A stretch of 64,000 bases of DNA from Polyporus tsugae (lineage: Eukaryota > Basidiomycota > Agaricomycetes > Polyporales > Polyporaceae). Numbering within the stretch: position 1 is the first letter of the stretch; each line of letters opens with the position of its first letter. Shown here piece after piece: positions 43,008 to 55,720 of the stretch. A program made the translations under genes and the position numbers. Below the pieces are notes generated by a model. The model was not told the DNA's origin, searched no databases, and was given only the letters and a program-made list of their open reading frames with translations. The DNA is taken from contig JAHRBS010000001.1 in NCBI GenBank assembly GCA_024305745.1, forward strand, positions 3,224,001 through 3,288,000, written 5' to 3'.

Positions 43008-45354
43008 GTGCCCAAGTCACTAGCCAGCCGTCTCTCTTCCCTCCAGGAGTTTTATACACGTTTATCATCCCCCATTCCCTCTGCAGAGCAAGACCTCCAG
43101 GAGTTTACCCGTCGCCACTTCAAGAGGCACGGCCATCTCCCAGTCCAGGACCAGATATCCTGTGTACTTGTGGACTCTGCTGAGGATCGCCTTTGCTACC
43201 GCCTTCGGGAGCACGCACCTCTGATCCCTCGTCGCAAGGCTCTGCCTCAATCTGTCCCCTACGCCCGACCTTTGCCCAACACACCCCGCATCCAGGCACC
43301 CACACCCACGCTACCAATCCCTGTCCTACCACTACCTATCCCCCTTGCGTGCCGCATCTCTGCTGCACCACTTCTAGCTTTCACCCGCACCGACATCAAT
43401 GACAACCTCGCTATCATCGAGACCAAGGCCCACGCCGTCCTCAAGCGCCTCCAAGCTGTCTTCGACCGCAAGGCGCTACTCGACGACCTTCCACACGACC
43501 ATTGTCTAGCCATCCAACGTGTCGGCGACCAACTGGAGTGGATCAGTGACAACATCAACCACAGCGGACCCAACTGGACCCACCGTCAACAGCAGAGCAT
43601 TGACTGGTTCTGCAAGGAGTTTGGAAAGATAAAGTTTTCGGGTTTAGGACAACGCTTCCCTAGAGTAGTGAACGCAATTGTTGAGCTAGACAAGTTTGGG
43701 TACTTAGACTGGATCGTCCTGTAGTCTCCCCTTTGGTACAACAAACCCTGGAGTTTGGAATACATCATGTCTCGCTTTGAAGTTCTCCCAATGGATGCCT
43801 TTGGGCCCAATGAACCACGCACCCCACCCGGTGGAGGAAACCCACCTGAAACAGAAATGACCCCCCCCGGCCAGCATCTCAACACCCCACATGCCCGCCG
43901 TCACCAACACCGACCCTTGAACCAATGCAGGAACCCACGACCTGGTCCTTTCAAGGCGTAGAGTACAACACACTCGAAGAGGCAATCCGAGTATCGGATA
44001 CACACTTTGAAATCCATGCCTCATACATCAATTGGTTGCTAGCAGTAACCAACGACATGTTCAGGAAGGATATTGTGGAAGTCTACAACCAGCTAGGAAA
44101 CAAAATGTACGAACACCGAAACTCAACTGTTGTCGACATTCATGATCTCCGAACCCAACAAGAAAATTTTGTCACCCATGCAACACTTTGTAGGAACCTG
44201 GATGACCTGGAAACCCGCTGTTACGACTTGGAGACAGAGAACGACACACTCAAGGCTGAAAGGGAAGTCCTCAAAATGGAGATGGATGTCCTCAACACCA
44301 ACACTATGATGCTCGTTGAGGCGATCAAGGAACTGAAAACGCAAGTTGCTTCACTCATTTCTCACCCGATCACGGCACCTACCCGCACGGCCCCGGCAAT
44401 GGCCCCATTGCACAACACCCACCGGCCTAGAATCAGGGACCCTCCCAAGTTTAAAGGCAAGACCCCGGATCTTACGGTGGAGCAGTGGTTCCAGAAACTC
44501 GGTATTTGGTTCCGGTACCAGAACATCACACAGCAGACGATGACAAGATCACCACCGCTTTGTTGTTCTTGGAAGGAGGAGCCCAGTCGTACATGGATGA
44601 CTATGCCCAAAAAGCTGCAGACAACACCTACCTTGGCACCTGGACCAGTTTCGTCGACCAGCTCAAGAGCGGATACCGGGAACTAGCACCAGAGAAGTCC
44701 GCTCAACAATCTTTGGAGGAACTGTGTGCTAAGTCCCACTCGTCCCTCGCCTTGTTTGCGGAGAACTTCCACCATTTTGCCATCAAGTCTGGTTACTCTG
44801 ATGTGGAGCTCATTCATTGTATTGACACTTAGTGCAAGGGTGATCTCCGTACCACTATGATCACCCACCGCTCCTTGTCACCGTTTACTATTCCGACAAA
44901 GTGGGAGAACTTCCTTGACTGGGTGCTCAAAATTGAGATGAACTACCGAGGAAACAAGTACCACAAGGCCGCCTCCTCTTCAAGAGCTGCCAGAGATCCC
45001 GATGCCATGGACATCGATGCAATGCGCAAGCCGGAGAAGCTCTCCAAGGAACAAGAGGACTGGCTAGCCAAGAAGATGTGCTTCCGGTGCAGCAAACACC
45101 CTTACAAGTCTGGCACCAAGTGTCGCAACCCGGTATACAAGGGGTACTATGAGCTTCCCGACTTTAAAGGCAAGGGTGTTGCACCAACCAAGATATGGGC
45201 CGTCGAGGAAGAAGCCAAGACCGAAGACCAGGACCGAATGGAGTTTGTTGTTAATGCACTCAAGGAGTTTGAACTCAGGAGCAAGCAAGAGCACCAGGAA
45301 ACCACTGCACGGATCGTTGAGACCAACGAGCAGGATTTTCTCCAGCGGATGTAA
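43008..45354 (+). pseudogene. Element B gag region, frameshifted
   Basis: Two open blocks. 43008-43724 encodes an upstream protein of unknown role. 43925-45354 is gag-like: a coiled-coil stretch (TLKAEREVLKMEMD), then FKGKTPDLTVEQWFQKLGIWF typical of the retrotransposon gag domain, a frameshift near 44535, ALLFLEGGAQSYMDDYA, an in-frame TAG at 44830, and a C-terminal Cys-rich segment CFRCSKHPYKSGTKC as a degenerate zinc knuckle. A functional Gag is impossible without repair of these lesions. Conserved order gag-protease-RT follows downstream. Confidence 0.75.
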
Positions 45355-45483
45355 CGGGGGACTGGCCGTAACATCCGATCTATATGTACTAGTAACGTAA
45401 ACCACCTAGAGGAATCATTTGTACCTAAATCAAACTATCTATATCTCGCTTCATCACGCAGACAGCGACAGTCACTCGATTTA

Positions 45484-48400
45484 AAACTCACCCTCAGGCA
45501 AGGAATACGTGAAATCCAGTCAGAAGGGCTCCTAGATTGTGGAGCCTATTCGAGTTTTGCACACTATCGTTTTGTTCAGGAACATGGCCTGGAATTACAA
45601 CGCCTCTCACGAGAGATACGAGTGTTCAATGCCGATGCAATGGAGAACAAGAAGGGTCTGATCACGCACTATGTCCGGTGTCTTGTCACAATCGACAACC
45701 ACACTAGTTGGCAGTCCTTTCTGGTCACAGATATAGGAAACGAGGATATCATTGTCGGCATGACTTTCCTCCGGGAACACAACCCAGAAGTTGATTGGAA
45801 GGCGGGTCAAGTAAAGTTTACACGCTGCCCGCACACCTGTCTACCCAGCCCAGTTTCGGTACAGGACAAAGAAATCCGGACGGTGGAGGAGCCCCGACTA
45901 GAGGAGTTTGCACGAGACACCTACGGTCAGCTAGACCGCGAGCCCTGGGACAGTGCCGAACAGTTTGTACATTGAATGCAGTTTTCTGATGACCCTGATG
46001 CCTGCGCTCTGCGAACACGGATTGAGGAGAAGAAGGAAGGAACACCAGTGCCAGGAAGCCAAGACAAGGACTACTGGTCTAATCATGTGCCCACCCACTA
46101 TCATCAGTACGGTGACGTGTTTTCCAAGACAGCCTCAGAGCGGATGCCAACTCGCAAGCCCTATGCCCACCCCATTGAGTTTGTGGAAGGAGCAACACTG
46201 CCAAAGCCAGCAAAGCTTTACCCACTCAACCTCCAGGAACGGAACTCTCTCGATGGATGGATCAATGAACAGGAAGCTAAGGGATATATCCAAAGGTCAA
46301 AGAGCCCAGCTGCTGCTCCTGTATTCTTTGTCAAGAAAAAGGATGGCAGCCTGCAACTGGTACAGGACTACCGCGCCCTCAATGCTGTCACCAAGAAGGA
46401 CAAGTTCCCTATACCACGGATCCCGGACCTTATCGACCGTTTATCTCAGTCATCAATCTTCACCTCACTGGACCTGAGGTGTGGGTACAATAATGTTTGT
46501 ATACGGAAAGGAGATGAAGAGAAGGCAGCGTTTATCACTCACCGTGGTCTGTACGAGCCAACGGTGATGACTTTTGGTCTTTGCAATGCCCCAAGCACCT
46601 TCCAGGCTATGACAAATGAGATCCTCAAGGAGGAGATTGCTATGGGACATGTGGTAGTTTACATTGACAATATCCTCATCTTCACAGATGAACTCACACT
46701 CCACCGGCAACTCACAGAACAAGTGCTCCAGAAACTACGGGCAAACAATCTCTTCATTAAGCCTGAGAAGTGCAAGTTTGAACAACAGTCGGTTGAATTC
46801 CTTGGGCTGATCATCTCGAAGGACTCCATCACCATGGACCCAGCCAAGGTTGAAGGTGTAAAGAACTGGCCAACGCCAACCAAAGTCAAGCATGTACAAG
46901 CATTCCTTGGCCTTGCCAACTTCTACTGATGTTTCATCAAGGACTTCTCAAAGATAGCTCACCTGCTCACAGTTCTCACCTGCAAGGACGCACCTTGGCA
47001 GTGGGGAGAAGACCAAGAAAATGCCTTCCAGAGCCTCAAGACCGCCTTCACCACTGCTCCAATCCTCCAAATCCCCAATGACACTGCACCTTTCCGCCTG
47101 GAAACAGACTCATCTGACTTTGCCACAGGGGCAGTACTGGAACAGTTGGGTGAAGATAAACTATGGCACCCAGTAGTGTTTTACTCCAAGTCCTTGAATG
47201 AGCATGAACGCAACTATGAGATCTATGACAAGGAGTTACTGGCCATCATACGCGCTTTGGAGGAATATCACCACTACCTGGAGGGACACCCTGAGCCGGT
47301 TGAGATCTGGTCGGATTACCTTAACCTCACCTACTTCTGGCAGGCCCAGAAGCTCACTTGTCGCCAAGCTCGCTGGAGTTTATTCCTTTCCCGTTTCAAC
47401 TTCAACCTACAACACCGATCTGGCAAGACAATGCTTCGTGCCGACCCTCTGTCCAGGAGGCCAGATCATGAGGAGGGGGTAAACAGCAACAATGATGGTT
47501 GAATGCTGCTGAAGCCGGAGTTTTTTGCCATCAAAGCCATGCAAACCACCCACACCTCTGAAGTTGACGACAAGCAACTACTGGACAAGATCAAGAAGGC
47601 ACTTGAAGATGACACAATGACCAAGGATTACAAGGCACTGCTCAATAGCAGCCCTCGGGAGTTTGGAAAGCCACTGCAAGAATGGAACTTCAAGAACGGT
47701 CTCCTGCTCTATCAGGGAAAGGTCTATGTCCCAAAGGACCAGGAACTACGACTGGAGCTGCTCAAACTCCACCATGACACCACACTCGCTGGGCACCCTG
47801 GCCAATGGAAGACCCAGGAACTTATCAGCCGCAACTACTGGTGGCCTGGAATGTCAGTCGATGTCAAGAAGTATGTCAAGGGGTGCGAAACATGCCAACG
47901 TAATAAAGCCTCACGCAACCCTCCCTTCGGACTACTGCAGCCAAATAAAGTCCCAGCTGGGCCATGGGAGATCTGGAGCATTGACCTCATCACTCAACTT
48001 CCTGAGTCCTGTGACAGACACGGCAATGTTTACACGGCCATCGCAGTGGTGGTAGACCAGTTGACCAAGCGAGCCCACTTCTTTGCATGTGATGACCACT
48101 TCTCAGCCTCAGATGTGGCAGAGCTTGTCTACAAACACATACTCAAACATCATGGCCTACCCCGACAGATCATTTCAGATCGAGGAACACAGTTTGCCAG
48201 TGCGCTCTTCAAGGAGTTTTGTGGGAAGCTGGGCATCTGAGCCTCTATGTCAACAGCCTATCACCTCCAAACCGATGGTCAGACGGAACGAGTCAACCAG
48301 TCATTAGAACAGTACCTACGGATCTTCACCAAACACCGCCCAGACAATTGGGCCTCCCTTCTGTCCACTGCGGAGTTTTCCTACAACAATGCTGCACACG

Positions 48401-49122
48401 AGTCTACCGGCTTATCACCCTTCTTTGTGGAATATGGATACCACCCCAAGATGGCCCCAGATGTACAGGGAGAACTAGGTTTCCCGACCCTCAAGGACAT
48501 CTTCCAGTACCAAACAGAGGCCCGGGAACAGGCACAAGCATCCCTAATCCTCGCTACAGAACGGATGAAGTGGTACTACGACAAACACAAGAGTGAAGTG
48601 CCATTCAAGGTTGGGGACAAAGTCCTCCTCAAAGGAAGGGACCTCAGGATCAAACAGTCATCAGCAAAGTTATCCGCAAAGAACTATGGGCCCTACAAAA
48701 TCGTCAATCAAGTTGGGCCGGTCAATTTTCATCTACAACTCCCAGCCACAAACAAGGTCCACCCTGTCTTCCATGCTTCCAAACTCATCCCCTACCACGA
48801 GGACAAGATTGGCAACCATAACCCGTCGAAACCACCAGTCATAGAGGTGGAAGGACATGACAAGTTTGAGGTCGAAAAGATCCTCGACTCCAAGACCTAC
48901 TACGGATATGTCCGATACCTTGTGAAATGGGTTGGATACAATATCAGCGAAGCCACTTGGGAACCAGTACAGAATGTCAAGCACTGCAAAGAACTACTCG
49001 ATGAATTCCACACCTCGCACCCTGATGCTGTTCAACCAATATCCCTCACCAATCCACGGCCGGTACAAGCTCAGTTTAATCATCAAGTTTGGTACGATCG
49101 CTTCGCTGGAGCTCAGCCTTGA
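45484..49122 (+). pseudogene. Element B pol (Ty3/gypsy chromovirus), inactivated
   Basis: Domains in order: retropepsin with LLDCGAYSSF (normal D-S/T-G is DCG), about 45500-45850; reverse transcriptase, 46090-46930, with FVKKKDGSLQLVQDYR and the catalytic box YIDN, whose second Asp is Asn; RNase H, 46930-47480, LETDSSDFATGAVL; integrase with the H2C2 finger (HHDTTLAGHPG...CETCQRN) and acids in SIDLIT, SDRGTQF and DGQTERVNQ; and a chromodomain near the C-terminus (YLVKWVGYNISEATWEPVQN). In-frame TGA codons at about 45973, 46927, 47500 and 48238 split it; each sits where relatives have Arg, Trp or similar and needs only one transition from CGA or TGG. The purine tract GAGGAGGGGGTAG directly precedes the 49134 LTR. 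Confidence 0.9.
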
Positions 49123-49133
49123 GGAGGGGGTAG

Positions 49134-50151
49134 TGTCATGAACGTTCCATTCAGTGCCTGCCACCAGCACCTTAGTTTCCTTTTCTGGACGATCTACTTC
49201 TCACGTCGTACTTACAGTCATCAACCAGCTGACGTAACACCCCCATCCAGTGTAACATTTTGCCCATATCTCGATGGTGTGTCAAGCTTTCCTCTCCGTT
49301 CTTTTTGCAACATATTCCGTGTGTTGCAACCCAACTGTATCTAAAATATCGGCCCACAATGTTGCCACAAACCTCAGAAATCTCACTGTAAATGCAGGCA
49401 GATTTGCCTGTTCTACGCTATATCCACTACCCATGAATATTTCCTTGATTCCTCATGGGAAACACAATATCTCAAAACGAAGGTTTACACACTGAAAGTT
49501 CAGTTATTTTGAGACTATAATAAGGTCTTTCCTTGACAGAGACAGCTGCGCACTGGGATTGCGGCCGGAGTGTTACGTTGGGGTGAAAATATCACATTAA
49601 GCGCCCAAACGTCAATCCAGGTGGTAAAGCTCATGGTTCATGCAAACACAGTGCACAAACCATTCTCAAACATTCAGAAGTAATATAGCTATTGTTTTAT
49701 GCTAGAATCGTGGCAATAGCCCAAGAATTGACAGAGAAAATGCCAAAACTTCAATTGGGCGTTACGTTGGGTGGTTGATAACTGTATTGTTCTCCATTGC
49801 ATTGTATCTCGTCCTTTGTTCTCTAGCACAATAGCTCCTTATTGTCCGTTGTTGCTATTGTTTCGTTTCCATTGTTCACCCGTGTCCATAGTTACCCATT
49901 GTCCCCCGGTTCCCATTGTCCTCTATACGTATATAAGGACCTGTACTTTGCTGCCTGGAGACCTCAGTTTTAACCTCTTATCTCCAGGTAAGCCTCGCTG
50001 TATTTCGCTTGTAGACACCTACTTACTCAATACATCTTGTCTCCAGCCCTGACCGTTGAGCCTTGCTCCGCTCTTGCTGCACAAGTGCTTGTCGACGCTC
50101 CTGCTCGTCTCGTACGTATCCCTGATCCTTACTCAACGTCCAGTCGTAACA
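49134..50151 (+). mobile_element. Family A LTR split by a DNA transposon
   Basis: Starts TGTCATGAACGTTCCATTCA and ends GTCGTAACA. Length is 1018 bp, but subtracting the inserted 570-bp element and one TA leaves 446 bp, exactly the length of the LTR at 55721-56166. It follows the purine tract of element B pol and precedes the leader of element A, so one LTR serves as 3' LTR of the left unit and 5' LTR of the right unit. Confidence 0.88.
49215..49784. mobile_element. TA-flanked DNA element nested in the LTR, 570 bp
   Basis: The ends are imperfect inverted repeats (23 of the first 28 bases match by eye): CAGTCATCAACC on the left and, read inward from the right, CAGTTATCAACC, both continuing to ACGTAAC. 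TA lies on each side (49213-49214 and 49785-49786). Removing the element and one TA restores the LTR. CAGT ends and TA target resemble the 5891-6564 element, but the sequences are otherwise different. No transposase frame. GTAAC/GTTAC motifs recur inside both ends. Confidence 0.82.
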
Positions 50152-51085
50152 TTAGGTCGAAACTTCTCCATGAGCACCAGCGCACTTTTCCCCCAGGAGT
50201 TTACACACATTTATCATTCCCCTTTCCCCTCGTACGGTATGCACTCAGACCCTCTGTGTTTGCCTAGCGTAGTGCGCGCTCTAGTCACACCATCGGACGT
50301 GGTCTTGATTCAACTCGAGGCTTGCCACTTTTAGTGGTACAGTGCGCGGAAAGCTCCTAACCCAAGACCCCAGCACTGACAGAAGTGGTCCACCTCACGG
50401 TGTGGGAGGCTAGAGAAAGGCGGCAAAACAAAGCCAAGGCAGGACACCCCTGGGCTCATGTCCCTTGTGGTTAAGACACAGCAATAGGCCGAGGAGGCTG
50501 AGCAGACAGTGTTGGATTGTGCACCTGCCGTCTCTGTTCCTTGGATAGGAAGCGAGTTCCAACAACCTGGTGAGCTACAGTACATACGGGCACGTCTTCC
50601 ATGTCGTCGCGGTCAAAGACCAGCATTGGAACGAGTTAGACTCACGGTGGTACATCTGCAAACAACAACCCTGCCCCAACCGGTCGAACACCTTTGACTA
50701 GGACGAGGAAAGCTGGTCTCAATATCCCAGTTTTGTCGCAACCGCCCCAGAGCAGAACAATCTCATCACCCAGTCACGACCCAGAGTCCCCACCAACCGC
50801 CTTCCACGAGCAGCCTCTGCTGCTGCAATCAGCCGACCAGGCACACGTCCCCCTAGCTGTGCTCCTAGTCGTATCCCCACTCCCAGCGGATCACCCTTGT
50901 TGGGATCCATTCCACTTGGCCAAGCACTTGTGCTAGCCAGCGACCATATTGCACAATGAACATCCAACCCCCCACCCACACCCTCTCCAGCAGGGACCCC
51001 TCCACAACAAACCATTGTTCTTAACACCCTGAGTAGTCCCTCACCTGTGCCAAGTCCCTCTCCACCCTCATCACCTGCTTCCACC
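50152..51085 (+). mobile_element. Element A leader and upstream region
   Basis: Starts TTAGGTCGAAAC after the LTR. No standard TGG-type primer-binding site complementary to a tRNA end is visible directly after the LTR. Short open frames (for example 50509-50697) are not convincing genes. Proline/serine-coding sequence leads into gag. Confidence 0.6.
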
Positions 51086-51922
51086 ATGGCCATGCCCGCT
51101 CCCTTCGATGTTTCCAAACTCCTCTCTCAAATTGCCCCTCACGAGTACGATGGAAAACTGGCGCAGGAAGGGCTTCACTTTGTAGCTAACGCCCGCATCT
51201 ACTACAATCTTCTCGAGGCGCAAGGTGTCACGCACGGGATCCACTGGATCACGATCCTCAACAAGTTGACTGGTGGCGCTGCTGAGTGGGTTGGCCCATA
51301 CATTGTCACAGTGGCCAGTGGCAATGTTGTGTGGTCAGACTTTGCGGCCTTTGAAGGGTCATTCAAGGTGCACTTCTGTGCTGCGAATAACAAAGAAGCG
51401 GCTGTTGCAGAACTTGCCAAACTCTGCAAGGCTTCCCATTGGCTTGGAACCGTCAAGGACTACACCAGCCAATTCAATGCCATCGCTGCTCACACCAGGT
51501 TTGGTGATGCAGACAAACGCAAATGGTACCGCACGGCACTCCCTTACAAGATCAAGGACACCTTTGCGACCACAGCACACAACATCTCAGACCTCGCCAA
51601 GATCCAGAAAGTCGCACTGCAGATGGACCAGCAACTTGCCGTGCACGAGGAGGAACGGCCGAAGCAATTTGGATGGAAGAAGAAGGGCGAAAAGGCAGCC
51701 GCCTCTGGTTTGGGCAAGAAGAAGTTCGATGGTGAGTGCTGGAACTGTGGTGAGAAAGGACATCCCGTGTTCCGCTGCCCAAAGCCCAAGGTCGAGGGCC
51801 AACGGGCTGCCTCTTCTTCCTCATCTGGTACCAACAAGCTCACGACACTCAAGGCCCAGCTCAAGGCAATGGAGGAGAAGATTGCCGCCCTTACAGTGGT
51901 TGATAAGAAAGAGGGTTTTTGA
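51086..51922 (+). CDS. Element A Gag polyprotein
   Basis: An uninterrupted 278-codon frame from the ATG in CCACCATGGCC. The capsid-like region contains YYNLLEAQGVTHG, GPYIVTVASGNVVWSDFAAF, FKVHF and YTSQFNAIAAHTRF. A basic stretch (FGWKKKGEK) precedes a canonical CCHC zinc knuckle CWNCGEKGHPVFRC near residues 215-230, the nucleic-acid-binding signature of Gag. A C-terminal coiled coil follows (LKAQLKAMEEKIAAL). It is intact, unlike the element B gag, although its pol partner is damaged. Structural protein of virus-like particles, encoded by the retrotransposon. Confidence 0.88.
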   Translation: MAMPAPFDVSKLLSQIAPHEYDGKLAQEGLHFVANARIYYNLLEAQGVTHGIHWITILNKLTGGAAEWVGPYIVTVASGNVVWSDFAAFEGSFKVHFCAANNKEAAVAELAKLCKASHWLGTVKDYTSQFNAIAAHTRFGDADKRKWYRTALPYKIKDTFATTAHNISDLAKIQKVALQMDQQLAVHEEERPKQFGWKKKGEKAAASGLGKKKFDGECWNCGEKGHPVFRCPKPKVEGQRAASSSSSGTNKLTTLKAQLKAMEEKIAALTVVDKKEGF

Positions 51923-52080
51923 TTAGAACCGCATTGGATGCTGTGCATGCTGGTTCCTGTAGTAATAGTTGATTTTCTGTACTGGGTTCGTCATTTGTAT
52001 ATGAAGTAAATCACGATGGTCAACACTTTCATATACCGGTACAGTTAATTGGCAAGCAGCGACATAAGGACATTGTAGCT

Positions 52081-55000
52081 ATGGTAGATAATGGTGCTAC
52101 TACTAAGTTCCTACATAAACAATTCGTAGAACAGAATAGGGTTACCATGAGGAAGTTGGCAAGGCCAATTCCTCTGTACAACATCAACGGTTCAGAGAAC
52201 CGTGATGGTACGATCACAGAGGTTGCCGTGTTGGATATGGCAATCGGAGACCACAGGGAGAAGGTGGTCTTTCTAGTGACAGATATAGGAGAAGAGGATG
52301 TCATCATCGGCCTGGACTGGCTACACGAGCACAACCCTGAAGTAGACTGGGAATGTGGCTTGCTGTGCCTGTCGAGATGTCCAGAGACATGCCCGGCTAA
52401 CCAGAGAACCTCTGAACCTGTCGAGACCAAAGCGCGTGATACAGAGGTACGGCTTATGGCGCGCCACGATCCTCAATGGGCAAAGAAGGTTAGGAAGGTT
52501 GGAAGGGTGTGTGTGGCCGTGATGACTGAGGAGAAGGAGGAGGATAGGCCCTGGCCGCCAGGATTCCTGCCATGGTGGGATGGAACTGAGACGTCTCTTC
52601 TCGATGCACGGGAGGACGGACAACGCCTTTATGGTGCTCCACAACTGTTTGCTTCAGCGACGTACACATATTCACAACAACTCGCTGAGCAAGAGTACCA
52701 GAAGAAGGAAGTCCGCCCCGTCAAAGAGACCATACCTGAGCACTATCATGAATACTTGCATGTGTTCTCGAAGGAGGCATCCGAACGTTTGCCAGAACAC
52801 GGACCCTATGACCATGCAATAGAGCTTGTGCCCGATGCAAAGATGTTCCATTCCTGTGTGTACCCCCTATCGCCCAGCAAACAAGGAGAGCTTGACAAGT
52901 TTCTCGCTAAGAACTTGGCCAAAGGCTATATTCAAGAGTCAAAGTCACCGATGTTGTCGCTGTTCTTCTTTGTCAAGAAGAAGGATGGTAGCTTATGTCC
53001 AGTCCAGGACTATCGGCGACTCAACAAGATCACCATTAAGAACCATTACCCACTGCCATTGGTATCGGATCTGATGGATCGACTCAAGAAGGCCAAGTAC
53101 TTCACAAAGCTCGATATTCGCTGGGGGTACAACAACATGCGGGTTAAGGCCGGCGATGAGTGGAAGACTGCCTTTGTGACCAATCGAGGGCTGTTCGAGC
53201 CAAACATTATGTTCTTTGGGCTAGCCAATTCACCCAGCACATTCTCTGCGCTCATGAACGACATCTTCAAGGACCTCATCATACTCGGCAAAGTCACTAT
53301 CTACCTCAATGACATCCTCATATTCACCAACAGTCTCGAGGAACATCGCACATTGGTGCGCAAGGTCCTGAAACGTCTTAAGGAGAACGATCTGTTCTGC
53401 AAGCCAGAGAGAAGTGCGAGTTCGAACAACCTAAGGTGGAATACCTCGGTGTACTTGTCTCAGAGAACTGTGTAGAAATGGACCGGGTGAAGGTGAAGGG
53501 TATTGCAGATTGGCCTGTCCCTCAGAATGCCACAGACGTATGGAAGTTCCGTGGTTTCGCAAACTTCTATTGGCGGTTCATAAAGGACTTTAGTGCCATC
53601 TGCAAACTCTTGGATCGCCTCACGGGCAATGCACCATGGCAATGGGGAGACAAAGAGCAGTCTGCCTTTAACAAGCTCAAGCGTTGCTTCACCAAAAGCC
53701 CTGTCCTAACGATCTATGATCCAGACTGCAACACCCGCATTGAAGTCGACGCATCTGGCTTCGCTACAGGCACGGTTCTGTCTCAGGAGGGGGAAGATGG
53801 CAAATGGCACCCCGTCGCTTTTCACTCCGAGTCGATGAACGACGCTGAACGCAACTATGAGATCTACGACAAGGAGATGCTCGCCATCATTTGTGCCCTG
53901 CAGGCCTGGTGTCACTATCTCGAGGGTCTCCCCAGTGTGTTCAAAATCCAGTCAGACCACAAGAACCTCGAGTATTGGCGCACAGCACAGAACCTCACAC
54001 GCAGGCAGGCACAATGGGCTCTCTATCTGTCACGATTCGACTTTGTCATCTCGCACAAGCCTGGGACGTCTAACGGTAGGGCCAATGCACTGTCAAGACG
54101 GCCCGACCACCAGCACAAGGATGCAGACGACAATCTCGGTCGAGTCTTGTTGCAGCCAGAACAATTCCAGGTATTGGCAGCCAAGAGAGGGCACCTATCG
54201 GTGGTTCCAGAGAAGGCACTGCTTCGGCATATCCGCAAGTGTGGAGAACACCAACAGGAGGTTGTGGAGGCACTCAGTAAGCTGGACAAGCTTGGACCAG
54301 CGTGTCTTCAGAACGACTTGGTGGACTGGAACAGTGAGCAAGGCCTGCTACTGTACCGAGGCAAAGTCTATGTCCCCAAGGACGACGCACTGCGTGCTGA
54401 GATTGTACGCATCCACCACGACCTCCCGCCTGCTGGACACCCTGGGCAGTCAAAGACGTTGGAGTTGGTCACGCGAAACTACTGGTGGCCGGGCATGGCA
54501 AAGTTCATTAAGGATTACGTTGAGACCTGCAACACCTGTCGCCACGGCAAGGGTTCACATGCCAAACCACATGGTCCACTTCAACCAAACGAAATCCCTG
54601 ATGGCCCGGGCCAGGTTGTGACGTGCAACTTCATCACTGGACTCCCAGAGGTGGATGGATACAACGCGCTTCAGCTCATCGCTGACTGGCATGGAAAGAT
54701 GATACATCTTATTCCTTGCACCGAGGAGATCGATGCAGAAGGAGCTGCGGATAACTTCATCCGAGAACATTTTCATCTTCACGGGCTGCCACGGAAGATC
54801 ATCTCTGATCGTGGGCCCCAGTTCTCAAGCAAGCTCTTCCGCGCCGTGCTCAAGGGACTCGGCATAGAAAGTGCAATGTCCACAGCCTACCACCCTCAGA
54901 CGGATGGGCAATCGGAACGATGGAACCAGGAGATAGAGGTGTACCTTCATATGTTCTGCTCACAGCGCTGCGATGACTGGGTCCAGTGGCTGCCGATTGC

Positions 55001-55688
55001 AGAGTTCGCCTTTAACTCGCACCAGCACTCGTCAATGGGTTACTCGCCATTCTACCTCATGTACGGCTCTGAACCCCAGTTCCATATTCCAATATTGCCT
55101 ATGGCGGTGCCTGCGGCTGATGAACATCAAGAGGAGTTGCGACAGGCACGAGAGGATGCAACCGCGGCCTTGACTCTGGCAGCTGAGCGGATGAAGGAGT
55201 ACTATGATCGGTATGTCCGTGACGCTCCAGAGTTCAAGGAAGGCCAGAAGGTGCGGCTCGACACGAGGAACTTCCACGTTCCTGGAGTCTCTCGGAAACT
55301 GGTGGATCGGTACGCTGGCCCGTATCCGGTTGTACACAGGGTGGGCAATCTAGCTTATGAGCTTAGACTCCCTAAGGACCTTGTAATCCATCCAGCGTTC
55401 CACGTCTCTCTCTTACTTCCGCACAAAGAGAGTCGACTCCCCGGTCGTCACCCGGCAGAGCCAGCAGCAATTGAGGTAGAGGGGGAGGAAGAGTACAAAG
55501 TGGAGGAAGTGTTGGAGTCACGGCGGTATGGGTGGTGGAAGAAACTGCAGTACCTCGTGCACTGGAAGGGTTGGGGCCCTGAACACGACAGCTGGGAGGA
55601 TGCAGTAGACCTTGCAAATGCACCACAACTTGTGCAGAAATTCCATTCAACGCATGTAGAGGCACCTGGTCCTCTCAAGAAGACTTAG
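52081..55688 (+). pseudogene. Element A pol, one frameshift and three active-site changes
   Basis: Two overlapping frames, 52081-53475 and 53436-55688, join across an extra GA dinucleotide at 53406-53411 (AGAGAGAAG where relatives read the equivalent of PEKCEFE). Domains: protease opening MVDNGAT (Asn replaces the Ser/Thr of D-S/T-G), RT with VKKKDGSLCPVQDYR and box YLND (first catalytic Asp replaced by Asn, 53308-53310), RNase H (IEVDASGFATG, QSDHKNLEYW), zinc finger (HHDLPPAGHPG...CNTCRHG), integrase with CNFITGLP (first catalytic Asp replaced by Asn, 54627-54629) but intact SDRGPQF and DGQSERWNQE, and a chromodomain (YLVHWKGWGPEHDSWEDA). The rest is open and well conserved. As written, protease, RT and integrase should all be dead. 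Confidence 0.92.
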
Positions 55689-55720
55689 TTGTGAAGGCAC
55701 GACCCTTAGGAGGGGGGTAT

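Noticed and set aside
49134..49357. Separate gene from the 68-codon frame beginning at 49138
   Set aside because: It is LTR plus nested DNA-element sequence.
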